This document shows positions 27,335 through 36,091 of a DNA stretch of 64,000 nt, piece after piece (position 1 is the first letter of the stretch; each line of letters starts with the position of its first letter). Origin of the DNA: Nitrospira japonica (GTDB taxonomy: Bacteria > Nitrospirota > Nitrospiria > Nitrospirales > Nitrospiraceae); contig NZ_LT828648.1 in the NCBI RefSeq assembly GCF_900169565.1, positions 588,876-652,875 of the forward strand. The letters are read 5' to 3'. The notes below the pieces were generated by a model. The model saw only the letters and a list, made by a program, of their open reading frames with translations, was not told the DNA's origin and searched no databases. The translations under genes and the position numbers were made by a program.

Positions 27335-29649
27335 GCCAGGGCCTCCTGCTCGATCATCACTGCGGACAAGAAAAGAGAGAACAACGCCCCAAGACTCACC
27401 GTGGCGCCGATTGCATGCAAGACCGGCGTGCTCGAGAAGGCGAGGGTCCCGAATGCCGCTAACGTGGCAAGGATACAGACCGAAAGTGCGAGCGACGTCC
27501 GCCGGCGTTCGTCGGCGTCCCCGGTCCTTCGGTTGAAGAACAGGGCATAGTTGAGGCCGATGCCCAGCACCAGGAGCAGCGACACCAGATGAAAGAGCGT
27601 CAACCGCTCTCCTGCAAGACCGAGAGTCGTCACCGCAAGCAGGATCGCCGACAGGGCGGGCAACAATACCCGCCAGACCAGGCCGAACTGACGAAGTCCC
27701 ACCCAGAGAAGAATGGCAATCGCGAACACCCCGGCCGCCGTCAGCTTCACCGCCTCCCGACGATATCCGGCAATGACATGCCCGGTCTCTTCCTTCAGGT
27801 CCAGAAACCACAGATCCTTCGCCTCTTCCTTGAGCCGTTGCGCGACGGCCGGCGCAGACGTCACGCCCCTGAGAGGAACCAGTCCGCTCCATTCGTTACC
27901 GCTGAACACGAGCGATACACCCAACCTGAGAGCAAGGGCCGATGACTTCAAATCCGCCAAATCGAGAAGCGGGCCGACACGGGTTGCTTCCACATCCCGT
28001 AAGAACGGTTCAAATGTCCCCTCTCGAAACGGAAGCCCGGCGACTGCCTCCCGTAAGGAGGCCTTCAAGGGCCCCGGTTCAGGCAGCAGGGCCTGTCGCC
28101 GTCTTTGCGTCGCTTCCGACGGCAGTAACGCGCTCGGCAGATCGAATCCGCTGATGATCCCATCGTGAACGAGACGGTGCAGGACGGGTTCGGCCGATTC
28201 GCTCATGGACAGTACCCGTTCGCGGGTCTCTCCCCTCATGACGACCAAGTAGCGGACGTCCGGCGCACCCAATTCAGACCGCAGTTGCTCGTCCAGAGCC
28301 TTGGCCGAGTGTGAAATGGGACTCAAGCTGGCCAGATCGTCATCCCATACCCTGTCATGATTGAACGCCAGAAAGAGCCCGGCACCGGCGATGCCGATCC
28401 ATGCCACCGTTCTCAGTCGTCGCAGCCCGGCAAGCCATCGGGTCGCGTCCAGTGCCGGCGCATTCGACAGAGGAGACGTGCCGGGCGCATGCGCCAACGC
28501 GGGAATGACCCAGCGGGTGACGAGTCCGGCGGTGAAGACCCCGACCACCGTCAGTGTCCCGAGCTGTGACAGTCCGGTGAAACTGGACAGTAACATCGAG
28601 AGACCGCCAAAGACGGTGGTCAGGATCGCCAGCCGAAGCGTGGGCCAGATACGACGCAGGGTATCCGACGGTCGTTCGTTTGGTGCGAGCTGGGTGAACA
28701 GGTAGGCCGGATAATCCACGGCTTCACCGATCAAGGTGGCGCCGAATCCCAATGTGATGCCGTGCACGAAACCGAAGAGGAGCTGTACCGTCGCCACGCC
28801 GACGACCATTCCCGTCAACACGGGAAGCAGGCTGGTTATGACCAGCGGCACCGAACGATAGACCAGATACAGCAAGGCGGTCACCAGCGCACCCGCGATG
28901 AGAGAGAGCCGCCATGAATCATTCTGGATTGTCGCCCGTGCTTCCACGGCGAATACGGCGGGCCCGCTGAGCAGCAATCGACCGGTCTCAGGCAATTGTG
29001 CTCTGCTGAACGCGTCACGAATGGACGCGACCGCCTGCTCTTGCCGATCCAAATCGAATGCCGGACCGATCGACTCTGCCACGAGCTGTGCCCTGTTCCC
29101 ATCCCGGGAAAACCACACACCATGGAGAAGGTTCGGCGTCTCTTCCGGTGCAACAGCGGCCATGACCCGACTCACCTCGGCGGTGGGGTCGGCGGCCAGA
29201 AAGGTTTTGGTGATCGCGCCGGCCGATGAGCCCAACATGCGTAATTGATCCTGAAGAGACGCATGCAACGATGCCGCAGTGAAATGCTCCTTGGTGATGG
29301 CCGGGCTCAACAGGTATCGATACCGCATCAATGTCTCCACTTCGGCTGAAGCGGCGGCGAGATCGCCGTTCTGGACGGAATTAAACAGGCCGTTGGACCG
29401 CAAGCGGTGCGCCATTCCACGACTGGCTTCGGCCAAGACCTCCGGCGATGCCCCTTCAAACCCCACCAGCATGAGCCTTGCCACCACCCCGTCGCGCAAT
29501 TGAGCGACCACCAGCCGTTGCAGCGGATCGGCCGTCTCCGGCAGGAGTGCCGTCATGTCGGTCGTCAACTTCACTTGGCTGAGTATGCCGACCCCGACGA
29601 CCAGTATGGCAATCCAGAGACCGACTGCGATCCGCGCGCGTCCCGTCAC
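27331..29649 (-). CDS. MMPL/RND-family lipid exporter
   Basis: A 772-residue inner-membrane protein with the RND-type layout: one N-terminal helix, a periplasmic domain, a cluster of helices, and a second copy of the same unit. The end of the first helix (KLTTDMTALLPETADP) matches exporters associated with aryl-polyene and hopanoid-type gene sets, and GATLIGEAVDYPAYLF is the conserved helix with an acidic residue. It probably extracts the finished lipid-like product from the membrane. It overlaps both neighbours by four bases. The LolA-like protein directly upstream could accept the cargo in the periplasm. Confidence 0.88.
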   Translation of the reverse strand: MTGRARIAVGLWIAILVVGVGILSQVKLTTDMTALLPETADPLQRLVVAQLRDGVVARLMLVGFEGASPEVLAEASRGMAHRLRSNGLFNSVQNGDLAAASAEVETLMRYRYLLSPAITKEHFTAASLHASLQDQLRMLGSSAGAITKTFLAADPTAEVSRVMAAVAPEETPNLLHGVWFSRDGNRAQLVAESIGPAFDLDRQEQAVASIRDAFSRAQLPETGRLLLSGPAVFAVEARATIQNDSWRLSLIAGALVTALLYLVYRSVPLVITSLLPVLTGMVVGVATVQLLFGFVHGITLGFGATLIGEAVDYPAYLFTQLAPNERPSDTLRRIWPTLRLAILTTVFGGLSMLLSSFTGLSQLGTLTVVGVFTAGLVTRWVIPALAHAPGTSPLSNAPALDATRWLAGLRRLRTVAWIGIAGAGLFLAFNHDRVWDDDLASLSPISHSAKALDEQLRSELGAPDVRYLVVMRGETRERVLSMSESAEPVLHRLVHDGIISGFDLPSALLPSEATQRRRQALLPEPGPLKASLREAVAGLPFREGTFEPFLRDVEATRVGPLLDLADLKSSALALRLGVSLVFSGNEWSGLVPLRGVTSAPAVAQRLKEEAKDLWFLDLKEETGHVIAGYRREAVKLTAAGVFAIAILLWVGLRQFGLVWRVLLPALSAILLAVTTLGLAGERLTLFHLVSLLLVLGIGLNYALFFNRRTGDADERRRTSLALSVCILATLAAFGTLAFSSTPVLHAIGATVSLGALFSLFLSAVMIEQEALA

Positions 29650-30248
29650 GACGCGGGCTCATGAATCGTCATGACCGATTGGTCTCCGCCTGTCTCGATG
29701 ATTTCGACGGACGTCAAGCGACTGTCCTTTCCATGCAGGGCGATGGAGGTCAAACGGGCAGCCGCTTTCTCATCGAACGGCCGCAACGTCAACGTCCATC
29801 CCTGTCGAGAGCCGTCAATCCTCACATCATAAAACCGCTGCAAGGTGGCCGCGTCGCCGGCCAGGCTGGCGCGGATGGCTTCCACAAACGACCATATCAA
29901 CGGATGGCTCTTGACTCGCACCCGCTTCGTCCCGTCCTTGTTCGTCAAGGTCAATTGGTCGCCCTGGACGACAAGATGTTCTTCGTAGGGCGTGAGCACG
30001 TGTTTCTCAATCCGGTCCGGGCGGGTGTAGGACAGCGTGCCGGTGAGAACCATCGGCTCCGTCAGTACGGTCAGGGTTTTCGTTTCGGTAAAGCGATCCT
30101 GCCGGGATTCGACTTGGGCCATGAGCTCCATGAGCCGCGGAACGTCCAATGGCTGCGGAGCATCGACATCGGCCTCAGCCGCGCCGCCGAGCCCAAGACT
30201 AAGGACGAGCAGGCATATCCGAATCCGTTGTTCGATCCGAGAGTTCAT
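29646..30248 (-). CDS. LolA-like periplasmic carrier protein
   Basis: The 200-residue product has a Sec signal (LLVLSLGLGGAAEA) and a LolA/outer-membrane-lipoprotein-sorting-like beta fold: RFTETKTLTVLTEPMVLTGTLSYTRPDRIEKHV, later GWTLTLRPFDEKAAARL. Members beside MMPL exporters are thought to ferry lipids to the outer membrane. I chose the ATG at 30248 because it gives a good signal peptide, although it overlaps the acyltransferase gene by 50 bases, which is more than any other overlap in the operon. Confidence 0.8.
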   Translation of the reverse strand: MNSRIEQRIRICLLVLSLGLGGAAEADVDAPQPLDVPRLMELMAQVESRQDRFTETKTLTVLTEPMVLTGTLSYTRPDRIEKHVLTPYEEHLVVQGDQLTLTNKDGTKRVRVKSHPLIWSFVEAIRASLAGDAATLQRFYDVRIDGSRQGWTLTLRPFDEKAAARLTSIALHGKDSRLTSVEIIETGGDQSVMTIHEPAS

Positions 30249-31119
30249 AGAAATTGAACCAATTGTAGGGATAACGAAGGCAATAGTATTCCAGCCGTTT
30301 CGCATATTGTCTGACCCATTCGACCGACGCTTCGGCCCGGCGGGCGCGATCCCAATGGATTGCCTCGGCAAAAGGTTCAAACCGGATCCGATACTGCCGC
30401 CCACCCTCATAGAACCCGAAGAACAGCACGACCGGCACTTGGAGCATCCCCGCCAGGAGAAAGGGCCCCTCGGGAAACACCGTCGACGCACCGAGGAAGG
30501 AACAGTTGACGGTCTTCTCCCCGCTCAATACGCGATCCGCCAGAATGCCGACTACCTCTCCCTTGTCCAGGCACTCTTTCACTTTCAGCATGGTATCGGG
30601 TCTGCCGGGCTGGATAATCCGGTCTCTGATACCGGCGCAGAGTCCGTGGAGCACGCTGTTGAGGTTCGAGGCGGCGCCTTCGTGCATCACGACGTGAATC
30701 GGCAAGTGCCTTTCCAACAATCCTTTTGCCCGCAACACCTCAAAACTGCCGAGATGAGACCCCATCAAAATGAATCCGCACTTGCGATCGAGCAACGATT
30801 CGACGATCTCGGTCCCCTCCGTTTTCACATCAAACCACCGATGCTGCCCCGACAGAAGATAGACGCGGTCGTGAATCGTCGAGGCAAAGGTGTGATAGTG
30901 CAAAAAGATATCCGTCCATTGGACATGTCTCCCGAGCACCCGCTCCAAATAGCGGCGGGAAATCAGGCTGGTGCCTCGTGAGAACACGACGAAGTAGAGA
31001 CAAATGGGGTACAGGAGCAGACGCGACAAGGGCCGCCCGATGCGGAGACTGAACCAGGTCAAGAGCCGCAAGAGAACCAAGCTTCCGCGTTCCGGCCGGC
31101 CCAACCATTCTTCGCTCAC
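30199..31119 (-). CDS. LpxL-type lysophospholipid acyltransferase
   Basis: A 306-residue inner-membrane-associated acyltransferase. SHLGSFE gives the HX4E catalytic motif, and GEVVGILADR, FPEGPFLLAG and VPVVLFFGF are the other blocks of the lipid A acyltransferase family. It probably transfers the cluster's acyl chain from ACP to a lipid or sugar head group. The gene overlaps the hotdog gene by four bases upstream. Confidence 0.85.
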   Translation of the reverse strand: MSEEWLGRPERGSLVLLRLLTWFSLRIGRPLSRLLLYPICLYFVVFSRGTSLISRRYLERVLGRHVQWTDIFLHYHTFASTIHDRVYLLSGQHRWFDVKTEGTEIVESLLDRKCGFILMGSHLGSFEVLRAKGLLERHLPIHVVMHEGAASNLNSVLHGLCAGIRDRIIQPGRPDTMLKVKECLDKGEVVGILADRVLSGEKTVNCSFLGASTVFPEGPFLLAGMLQVPVVLFFGFYEGGRQYRIRFEPFAEAIHWDRARRAEASVEWVRQYAKRLEYYCLRYPYNWFNFYELSDRTTDSDMPARP

Positions 31120-31439
31120 GATTGCACGTCCGTCCTGAACGGTCGGTGACGCCGCATTGTTCCCAATGCAATAGTCTTACGATTGACGATGACGGAAAAG
31201 GCGATTTCGTCGGGACTGTGGTTCTCCACGGCGACGGCGAATCGCTCGCCGGGATGCAAGGGACCGATGAATTTGACCGCGGGCCATGAAGAAGGTCCGC
31301 TCAGCGTCCCGTAATGACGGTCAAGCGCCTCGAGCACTTTACTCAATATGAGGACACCGGGGACAATCGGATTGCCGGGAAAGTGTCCGGCCAAGGCGGG
31401 ATGATCCGGATCGATACAGGCCTCTGCGATGCTCATCAT
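31116..31439 (-). CDS. FabZ/ApeI-like hotdog dehydratase
   Basis: A 107-residue single hotdog domain. DHPALAGHFPGNPIVPGVLILSKVLEAL carries the FabZ-type catalytic histidine (GHFPG) and the first residues of the central helix. The short length fits the second dehydratase of aryl-polyene-like clusters. It lies three bases after the ligase gene. Two dehydratases in one cluster suggests chain cycles that keep double bonds. Confidence 0.82.
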   Translation of the reverse strand: MMSIAEACIDPDHPALAGHFPGNPIVPGVLILSKVLEALDRHYGTLSGPSSWPAVKFIGPLHPGERFAVAVENHSPDEIAFSVIVNRKTIALGTMRRHRPFRTDVQS

Positions 31440-31442
31440 GGG

Positions 31443-32864
31443 TCACCCTCGTCTCCGCCTGGAGCGAAGAGCCATCTCTGTCGCAAAGGTCACGAGCGCG
31501 TCTTGCGGGAGTTTGCCGGTTGAATTCCGGGGTAGTGATTCGACGAGGTGCAACGGACGTGGAAGAAACACGGGGTCGATGCACTTCCGTAATTCCGCCT
31601 GAATGGCCGACGCCCTGACACCGGGCGCCACAACGAAAGCGGTCAACCGTACGTCCGCGACAGCGGCCGTAGGCGACCGATAGAAGACCCCGTCCACGAC
31701 GCCGTCGACTCGAGCCAATATCGCATTCAGCGCCGCCAGCGAGGCGCGCTTTCCGGCAATCTTGACCAGGTCATGGCTTGGACCGTGCAAAGTGAACTGC
31801 GTTGGTTCCTGGATCGTAATCCGATCGACCAGCCTGAGTGGCGGACCCACGTGGCCCTGACTCACCCAGGTCGCGTCCCCTTCCTGCCACAGCCGAAGTC
31901 CGGAACAGAGGGACCAGGTCTGGGAAGCAGTGGTTCGTCGCGTGCCGATGACGCCGGCTTCCGTGCATCCATACATTTCGCGGACCGGGGCGTGCCAGAG
32001 ATTTTCCGCTTTTCTCGCCAGAGAACGGGTAAGCGGCATGGTGGCCGACACAATTTCCTTCAACCCCGGCAGATCGATCTGCTGTCGTACATACGCCCGC
32101 AGATGGATAGGCGTGGTCATCAACCAGACCGGCTGATCGATGTGGCTCAATGCCCCCACGATATCGGCCGGCAACACCGGATGACCGGCGTGGACACTCC
32201 AGCCGCATTGCAAAGGCAGCATGATGGTCGTTTCCAGGCCAAACATATGTTGTGGCGGCACGGTGCCCATCACCATCGCCGAGGAGGCATCCGACGGGCC
32301 GAATTGGTTTTTGAGCGCCTCGGCTCCCATGACCATCGCCCCCCACGTCTTCGCATGAGCCCGAGGCAGTCCGCTGCTCCCCGAGGTGAAGACCACGGCA
32401 GCGATTTGATCGGACGATATGATCGGGATCTCTTCGTCCATTCGATCGAACGTGGGGACGACGTGGTCCACACGGTATGCGGGGATGTCCTGGGGAACAT
32501 CCTCGTTATCCGTGAGGATGTAGGCGTCCGGATACCGCTCTTTGAGCTGGGTGAACACGCGGGGAGCCCGGCAGGTCGGAAGCAAGCTGATGTGCCGGGA
32601 CATCAATGCGGCGGCAAATCCGATGAGAAAATGATACCGGTCTTTGCAAAGATTAATGGCATGCCGCTTCGCCGGCACATACGAGGTGAGGCCCCGGACC
32701 GAAGCCAGGAAGTGCCGAACCGAATAGGTCTCGCGGTCTCGCCGTGCGACACAATCGTCGAGACCGGCATGGGCAAGCAACGGATAGTATTCGGGAACGG
32801 CTTTGAAACGCGTGGCCCGTTTTCCGCCGACCACGCCGGTATCCGCTACGGTCATACGGCTCAT
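31443..32864 (-). CDS. AMP-dependent acyl-ACP ligase
   Basis: A 473-residue adenylate-forming enzyme with the P-loop VVFTSGSSGLPRAHAKTW and the later REMYGCTEAGVIGTR block; the C-terminal subdomain ends with LPRNSTGKLPQDAL, containing the catalytic Lys. It probably activates a starter acid and loads it on the ACP. The start at 32864 overlaps the ACP stop by four bases and gives the expected N-terminus; the upstream open frame is a shadow of the ACP gene. An extra ATG three codons in is possible. Confidence 0.86.
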   Translation of the reverse strand: MSRMTVADTGVVGGKRATRFKAVPEYYPLLAHAGLDDCVARRDRETYSVRHFLASVRGLTSYVPAKRHAINLCKDRYHFLIGFAAALMSRHISLLPTCRAPRVFTQLKERYPDAYILTDNEDVPQDIPAYRVDHVVPTFDRMDEEIPIISSDQIAAVVFTSGSSGLPRAHAKTWGAMVMGAEALKNQFGPSDASSAMVMGTVPPQHMFGLETTIMLPLQCGWSVHAGHPVLPADIVGALSHIDQPVWLMTTPIHLRAYVRQQIDLPGLKEIVSATMPLTRSLARKAENLWHAPVREMYGCTEAGVIGTRRTTASQTWSLCSGLRLWQEGDATWVSQGHVGPPLRLVDRITIQEPTQFTLHGPSHDLVKIAGKRASLAALNAILARVDGVVDGVFYRSPTAAVADVRLTAFVVAPGVRASAIQAELRKCIDPVFLPRPLHLVESLPRNSTGKLPQDALVTFATEMALRSRRRRG

Positions 32865-33142
32865 TTGGGCCTTTGCCGATTGATGTGTGCGGTCAGCGCC
32901 CGGATCGACGTAAAGGCGGGCCGATCTTCCGAACGCAAGGCCACTCCATACTTCTTCGAAATGGACAGGACGATTTCCAGCATATCGATCGAATCCAATC
33001 CAAGCCCGTCTCCGAATAACGGCGCCGCCGGATCGACGTCCTTGACGTCCAGTTCCAAATGCAACGTGTCGACGATCAAACGTGCGAGATCGCTTTCGGA
33101 AATTGCATCGCATGCAGATTCCTGTTTGACCTGAGTAGGCAT
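32861..33142 (-). CDS. Acyl carrier protein
   Basis: A 93-residue acidic ACP with the phosphopantetheine attachment serine in GLGLDSIDMLE. A 15-residue N-terminal extension precedes the usual helix I. GGAGG precedes the ATG by about 10 bases. It is the only carrier protein in the operon, whereas related aryl-polyene clusters often carry two. Confidence 0.9.
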   Translation of the reverse strand: MPTQVKQESACDAISESDLARLIVDTLHLELDVKDVDPAAPLFGDGLGLDSIDMLEIVLSISKKYGVALRSEDRPAFTSIRALTAHINRQRPK

Positions 33143-33144
33143 AG

Positions 33145-33903
33145 CTATGAAACCTCCGCAGGCTGCGATTCGGCCTCGATGGCCTCGACCGGATGGACGG
33201 TGCGAGGCAGGGCGGCCAGGGTGATATCCGACGCGCAGTCGTAAAACGGCTTGCTGTCCAGCTGAAGTCCGACCCGATCCGACTCCGCGATGAGCAGATC
33301 GAAATACTCGCTCAGATGACCGGCGGTATAGTTATTGGTATCGTGGAACGTGACGACGATGGGGATCATCCCATCCACGGTCGGCAGCTCGCGACGCAGA
33401 AGGCGTCTGCGGATGCCCTCGAGCTGCAGATGAAACGTCCATTGCCGGAATACATGCAGACCCCAATCGATTCCGTCGTAGGCCTTCACGTCGGATAAGA
33501 GCATGTGGAGCCCGTGGCGGCTGTAGCCGGTCAGCGTGTCCGGATTGAAACGCCAATACGGAGGTCGGACGAACATCGTCTCACTCCGTGTGATCACGCG
33601 AATGTCGTCCATCCCATTCCGCAAGGACTGATCCAATTCGTGTTCCGACAGAGCCGTGTGGCTCACATGGCCGGCTGTCCCGGTGTGAAGTCCCAATACG
33701 TGTCCTTCCGCGCATTCACGGTCCAGGAGTGAGCGGCCAAGCGACGAGTTTCCCCCGGCCGGATTTCTGGTTTGGACAAAGAACATCGCCTTAATGTTCT
33801 GCTGAATTGGATTATGGGAAAGCTGCATCAATATCGCGGCCGTATTGGGATGCGGTCCATCGTCGAACGTCACCAAGAACCGTGCATGGCAGCCGCTTGT
33901 CAC
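33145..33903 (-). CDS. Polysaccharide deacetylase family protein
   Basis: A 252-residue NodB-type domain. VTFDDGPHP holds the catalytic and metal-binding aspartates, GLHTGTAGHVSH supplies the histidine ligands in a slightly expanded form, and MFVRPPYWRF is the third motif. No signal peptide is seen, so it is probably cytoplasmic, which is unusual for this family, and may deacetylate a sugar-linked intermediate. GTG start overlaps the lipoprotein stop by four bases. Its presence supports a glycosylated product. Confidence 0.82.
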   Translation of the reverse strand: MTSGCHARFLVTFDDGPHPNTAAILMQLSHNPIQQNIKAMFFVQTRNPAGGNSSLGRSLLDRECAEGHVLGLHTGTAGHVSHTALSEHELDQSLRNGMDDIRVITRSETMFVRPPYWRFNPDTLTGYSRHGLHMLLSDVKAYDGIDWGLHVFRQWTFHLQLEGIRRRLLRRELPTVDGMIPIVVTFHDTNNYTAGHLSEYFDLLIAESDRVGLQLDSKPFYDCASDITLAALPRTVHPVEAIEAESQPAEVS

Positions 33904-34202
33904 AGCGCTTTTTTCTCCTCTGAAGAGGATGCGGTGGCTTTGACCACCTTCCCGGTGCAGACATACGCATTTGAGTAGATCCAGGCGACCGGTCCGGATG
34001 CCGGCTCATGGTGCATGTCCGTGAGCCTGACTTTGACGTTCAAATTGGTCGCGTCCTCCTTGAGGTTCTCAATACAGGCCTGCGGTGACCGTCCGCTGGA
34101 GACGACTTTCTCAATCTCGTCGGACTCGAAATTCGGAATCGTGTAGTGCGGTCCGCAACCGCCTAGCAGCACAACAGCAACACTGATCCACAGCCTTTTC
34201 AT
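33900..34202 (-). CDS. Small lipoprotein, first gene of the acyl-product operon
   Basis: The 100-residue product has lipobox VLLGGC and a mature part with two cysteines (ACIENLKEDA and YVCTGKVVKA). No family recognised; small lipoproteins are regular members of exporter-linked acyl clusters. GGGGAGGACATA precedes the ATG. It is the first gene after a 300-base upstream region with a 9-bp perfect palindrome at 34281-34302, so it probably lies closest to the promoter. Confidence 0.65.
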   Translation of the reverse strand: MKRLWISVAVVLLGGCGPHYTIPNFESDEIEKVVSSGRSPQACIENLKEDATNLNVKVRLTDMHHEPASGPVAWIYSNAYVCTGKVVKATASSSEEKKAL

Positions 34203-34280
34203 TATGTCCTCCCCGTCTAATCGGCCGATTTGGTGAAAACTCTCGTCTCCATTCTGTTGCAAGGACACTCTATCCAGAAT

Positions 34281-34302
34281 CCTAGTGGCATCGGCCACTA
34301 GG
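34281..34302. promoter_or_regulatory. 9-bp perfect inverted repeat upstream of acyl operon
   Basis: CCTAGTGGC and GCCACTAGG are separated by four bases, about 80 bases upstream of the first gene of the minus-strand operon. It could be an operator or a hairpin in the leader. No terminator-like T run follows. Confidence 0.45.
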
Positions 34303-34508
34303 GGCATCCCCTGCAGGACGAATTCCGTTCCCCTAGCGAATGCTGCCAACCGTCTCGGCGGAATGGGGAAACCCCTGAGTAGTTGCCTTAAGGAAAGTCC
34401 ATCACTGAGTGTCTCCATCCTGTTCAAGGCATTTCCCTAGTTCGTGCGACGTCATCCTGATGACACAATGCGCTCACGATTGCCGTGAACAATTCCGCTG
34501 TCGGCAAG

Positions 34509-34982
34509 ATGCGAAACCATTTCATCGAGCAGCCATACAGCAAAATGGCGCTACCCGATCCGGATTGGCTTCCAATCCGGCGTCTGGCGGACGTGGAAGT
34601 CACATCGGAAGATCCGGCTAGACCGATCGAGAACGTGTTCCTACGGGATCAGTCCTTCGGCTGGCGGGCGAGAGGGCCCGGGCAACAATTCATCCGTCTT
34701 CGATTCAATCGGCCACTGACCATTAAAAGAATTCGGCTGCGGTTCGCTGAGTCGGTTTCGCAACGGACGCAAGAATACAGCTTGCGATGGTCGTCCAATG
34801 AACCTTCGTCCCCGAGACACATCGTGCGGCAACAATGGAACTTTAGTCCACCATGTGCGACAAGTCAGATCGAGGACCACTATGTCGAGCTTGCAGCGGC
34901 CGTCATGCTCGAGTTGAACATCATCCCAGACATTAGGGGCAGCTCTGCGACTGCATCATTACTCCAATGGTGGATTGGCTAG
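34509..34982 (+). CDS. Discoidin-like carbohydrate-binding protein
   Basis: A protein of about 157 residues with a beta-sandwich pattern similar to F5/8 type C (discoidin) domains: ENVFLRDQSFGWRARGPG, then FIRLRFNRPLTIKRIRLRF and EYSLRWS. No signal peptide. Start uncertain: a GTG at 34485, this ATG and an ATG at 34545 are all possible and none has a strong ribosome-binding site. It stands between the acyl operon and the B12 photoreceptor. Function unknown. Confidence 0.5.
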   Translation: MRNHFIEQPYSKMALPDPDWLPIRRLADVEVTSEDPARPIENVFLRDQSFGWRARGPGQQFIRLRFNRPLTIKRIRLRFAESVSQRTQEYSLRWSSNEPSSPRHIVRQQWNFSPPCATSQIEDHYVELAAAVMLELNIIPDIRGSSATASLLQWWIG

Positions 34983-35039
34983 TTGACACTCCTCCATACT
35001 TCCTCGCCTATAGTTCGTCGCGAATGATGAGTCTACCCG

Positions 35040-35960
35040 CTAAATGCGTGACGCCATGGTTTTGGCGGCCACGAGTGCGGACAGACGATTGCGGAGGAGG
35101 AGAGGATCATCCAGCAGTTCGATCTTCGTGTCGCGCAAGAGCGGTTGGATCGCGTGGGATCCCCGACCGCCGATCCCAACAGACCACTGCGCGCCGAGCG
35201 TATCCAGATCTTCCGCGAGGCGTTTCGCCGTTGCTTCGGACATCTCTTCCGTGAGGGACAAGAGGATAAGAGCCGGTTTGACGCGGGTGCAGAAGGCCAG
35301 CAGGTCAGCGGCGGGAAGGTTTGGGCCTAGGTAGTACACCTGGCATCCGCGGATAGCGGCGAGATAGGCGACGGCTTGCGCGCCGATTTCATGGAATTCG
35401 CCTTCGGGACAGGCGATGACGACCCGGGGACCTGCGTCATTGACCGGCAGTTGGTTGATGACGGAAAAGAACTTTTGCTGGATGATCTTTGTGACATAGT
35501 GTTCAACCGCGACGTTGAGCGTGCCTTCGTGCCATAACTCGCCGACGCGCCGTTGGAGCGGAAGCAGGATTCGCTGAACGGCTTCTTCGAACGGAATGAC
35601 CGCAATGGCACCGTTAATTTTCTGTTCAAAGCGGGTTTTGTCCAACGGATCAAGTAGCAATGCGAGTTCATCCAGCAGGTGCTCGTGCGGCTTCAGCTCC
35701 AGCGCGGTCGGCGGCGAACTGCTTCTCATGCGCTGCAGTAGACTGCTCCGTCCTTCCGCCGCCAGTGTGCCGATCGTCTGGCCGCGATCCAACTCCTCCT
35801 TCAGGAATCGAAGCAACGCCACCTCTTCGTCCGTATATTCGCGATAGCGATTGGCACTCCGCGAAGGTTTGACAAGGCCATACCGCCTTTCCCAGACCCG
35901 CACGACATCCTTAGACAGCCCAGTCAGCTTGGCAACTCTATGAATTCTATGAACGTTCAT
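35040..35960 (-). CDS. CarH/LitR-type B12 photoreceptor repressor
   Basis: The 306-residue protein starts with a MerR-type DNA-binding domain (RVAKLTGLSKDVVRVWERRYGL) and continues with a four-helix and a Rossmann cobalamin-binding domain. LWHEGTLNVAVEHYV contains the W-x9-EH motif found in AdoCbl-binding light-sensing regulators; EFHEIGAQ is the ExHxxG form of the histidine-loop motif. In known family members, AdoCbl-bound tetramers repress in the dark and light splits the cofactor to lift repression. The ATG at 35960 is preferred over a TTG two codons upstream. It is divergent from the photolyase operon, which fits a LitR-type gene order. Confidence 0.88.
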   Translation of the reverse strand: MNVHRIHRVAKLTGLSKDVVRVWERRYGLVKPSRSANRYREYTDEEVALLRFLKEELDRGQTIGTLAAEGRSSLLQRMRSSSPPTALELKPHEHLLDELALLLDPLDKTRFEQKINGAIAVIPFEEAVQRILLPLQRRVGELWHEGTLNVAVEHYVTKIIQQKFFSVINQLPVNDAGPRVVIACPEGEFHEIGAQAVAYLAAIRGCQVYYLGPNLPAADLLAFCTRVKPALILLSLTEEMSEATAKRLAEDLDTLGAQWSVGIGGRGSHAIQPLLRDTKIELLDDPLLLRNRLSALVAAKTMASRI

Positions 35961-35971
35961 GCTCAAAAATC

Positions 35972-36000
35972 ATATTATTATCATGTCCAATGTTTGTCAA
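35972..36000 (-). promoter_or_regulatory. Sigma70 promoter of the CarH/LitR gene
   Basis: On the minus strand TTGACA and TAATAT are separated by 17 bases, close to the sigma70 consensus. The -10 box lies about 12 bases before the start ATG, so the leader is very short. The -35 box falls within an arm of the inverted repeat, so autoregulation is likely. Confidence 0.75.
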
Positions 36001-36026
36001 ATAATTATCATCAAACTATTGACAAA
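35993..36026. promoter_or_regulatory. Inverted-repeat operator between divergent promoters
   Basis: TTTGTCAA and TTGACAAA form a perfect 8-bp inverted repeat with arms at 35993-36000 and 36019-36026, 18 bases apart. Each arm holds one of the two divergent -35 boxes. This is the most likely binding region of the CarH/LitR-type regulator. Confidence 0.65.
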
Positions 36027-36047
36027 CTGACCTACATCAACTATACA
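36019..36047 (+). promoter_or_regulatory. Sigma70 promoter of the light/photolyase operon
   Basis: TTGACA and TATACA with 17-base spacing, about 45 bases before the first gene's ATG. The -35 box lies within the right arm of the inverted repeat, so a bound MerR-type repressor would block it. Confidence 0.78.
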
Positions 36048-36091
36048 TTAGACATACAATAAACAAACATTAAACACGCTGATCGGTGAAC

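Noticed and set aside
26213..27550. 445-codon plus-strand frame opposite the ketosynthase and exporter genes
   Set aside because: Shadow frame; it crosses two real genes and has no motifs.
31773..33134. 453-codon plus-strand frame opposite the ligase and ACP genes
   Set aside because: Shadow frame; the minus strand encodes complete ligase and ACP domains.
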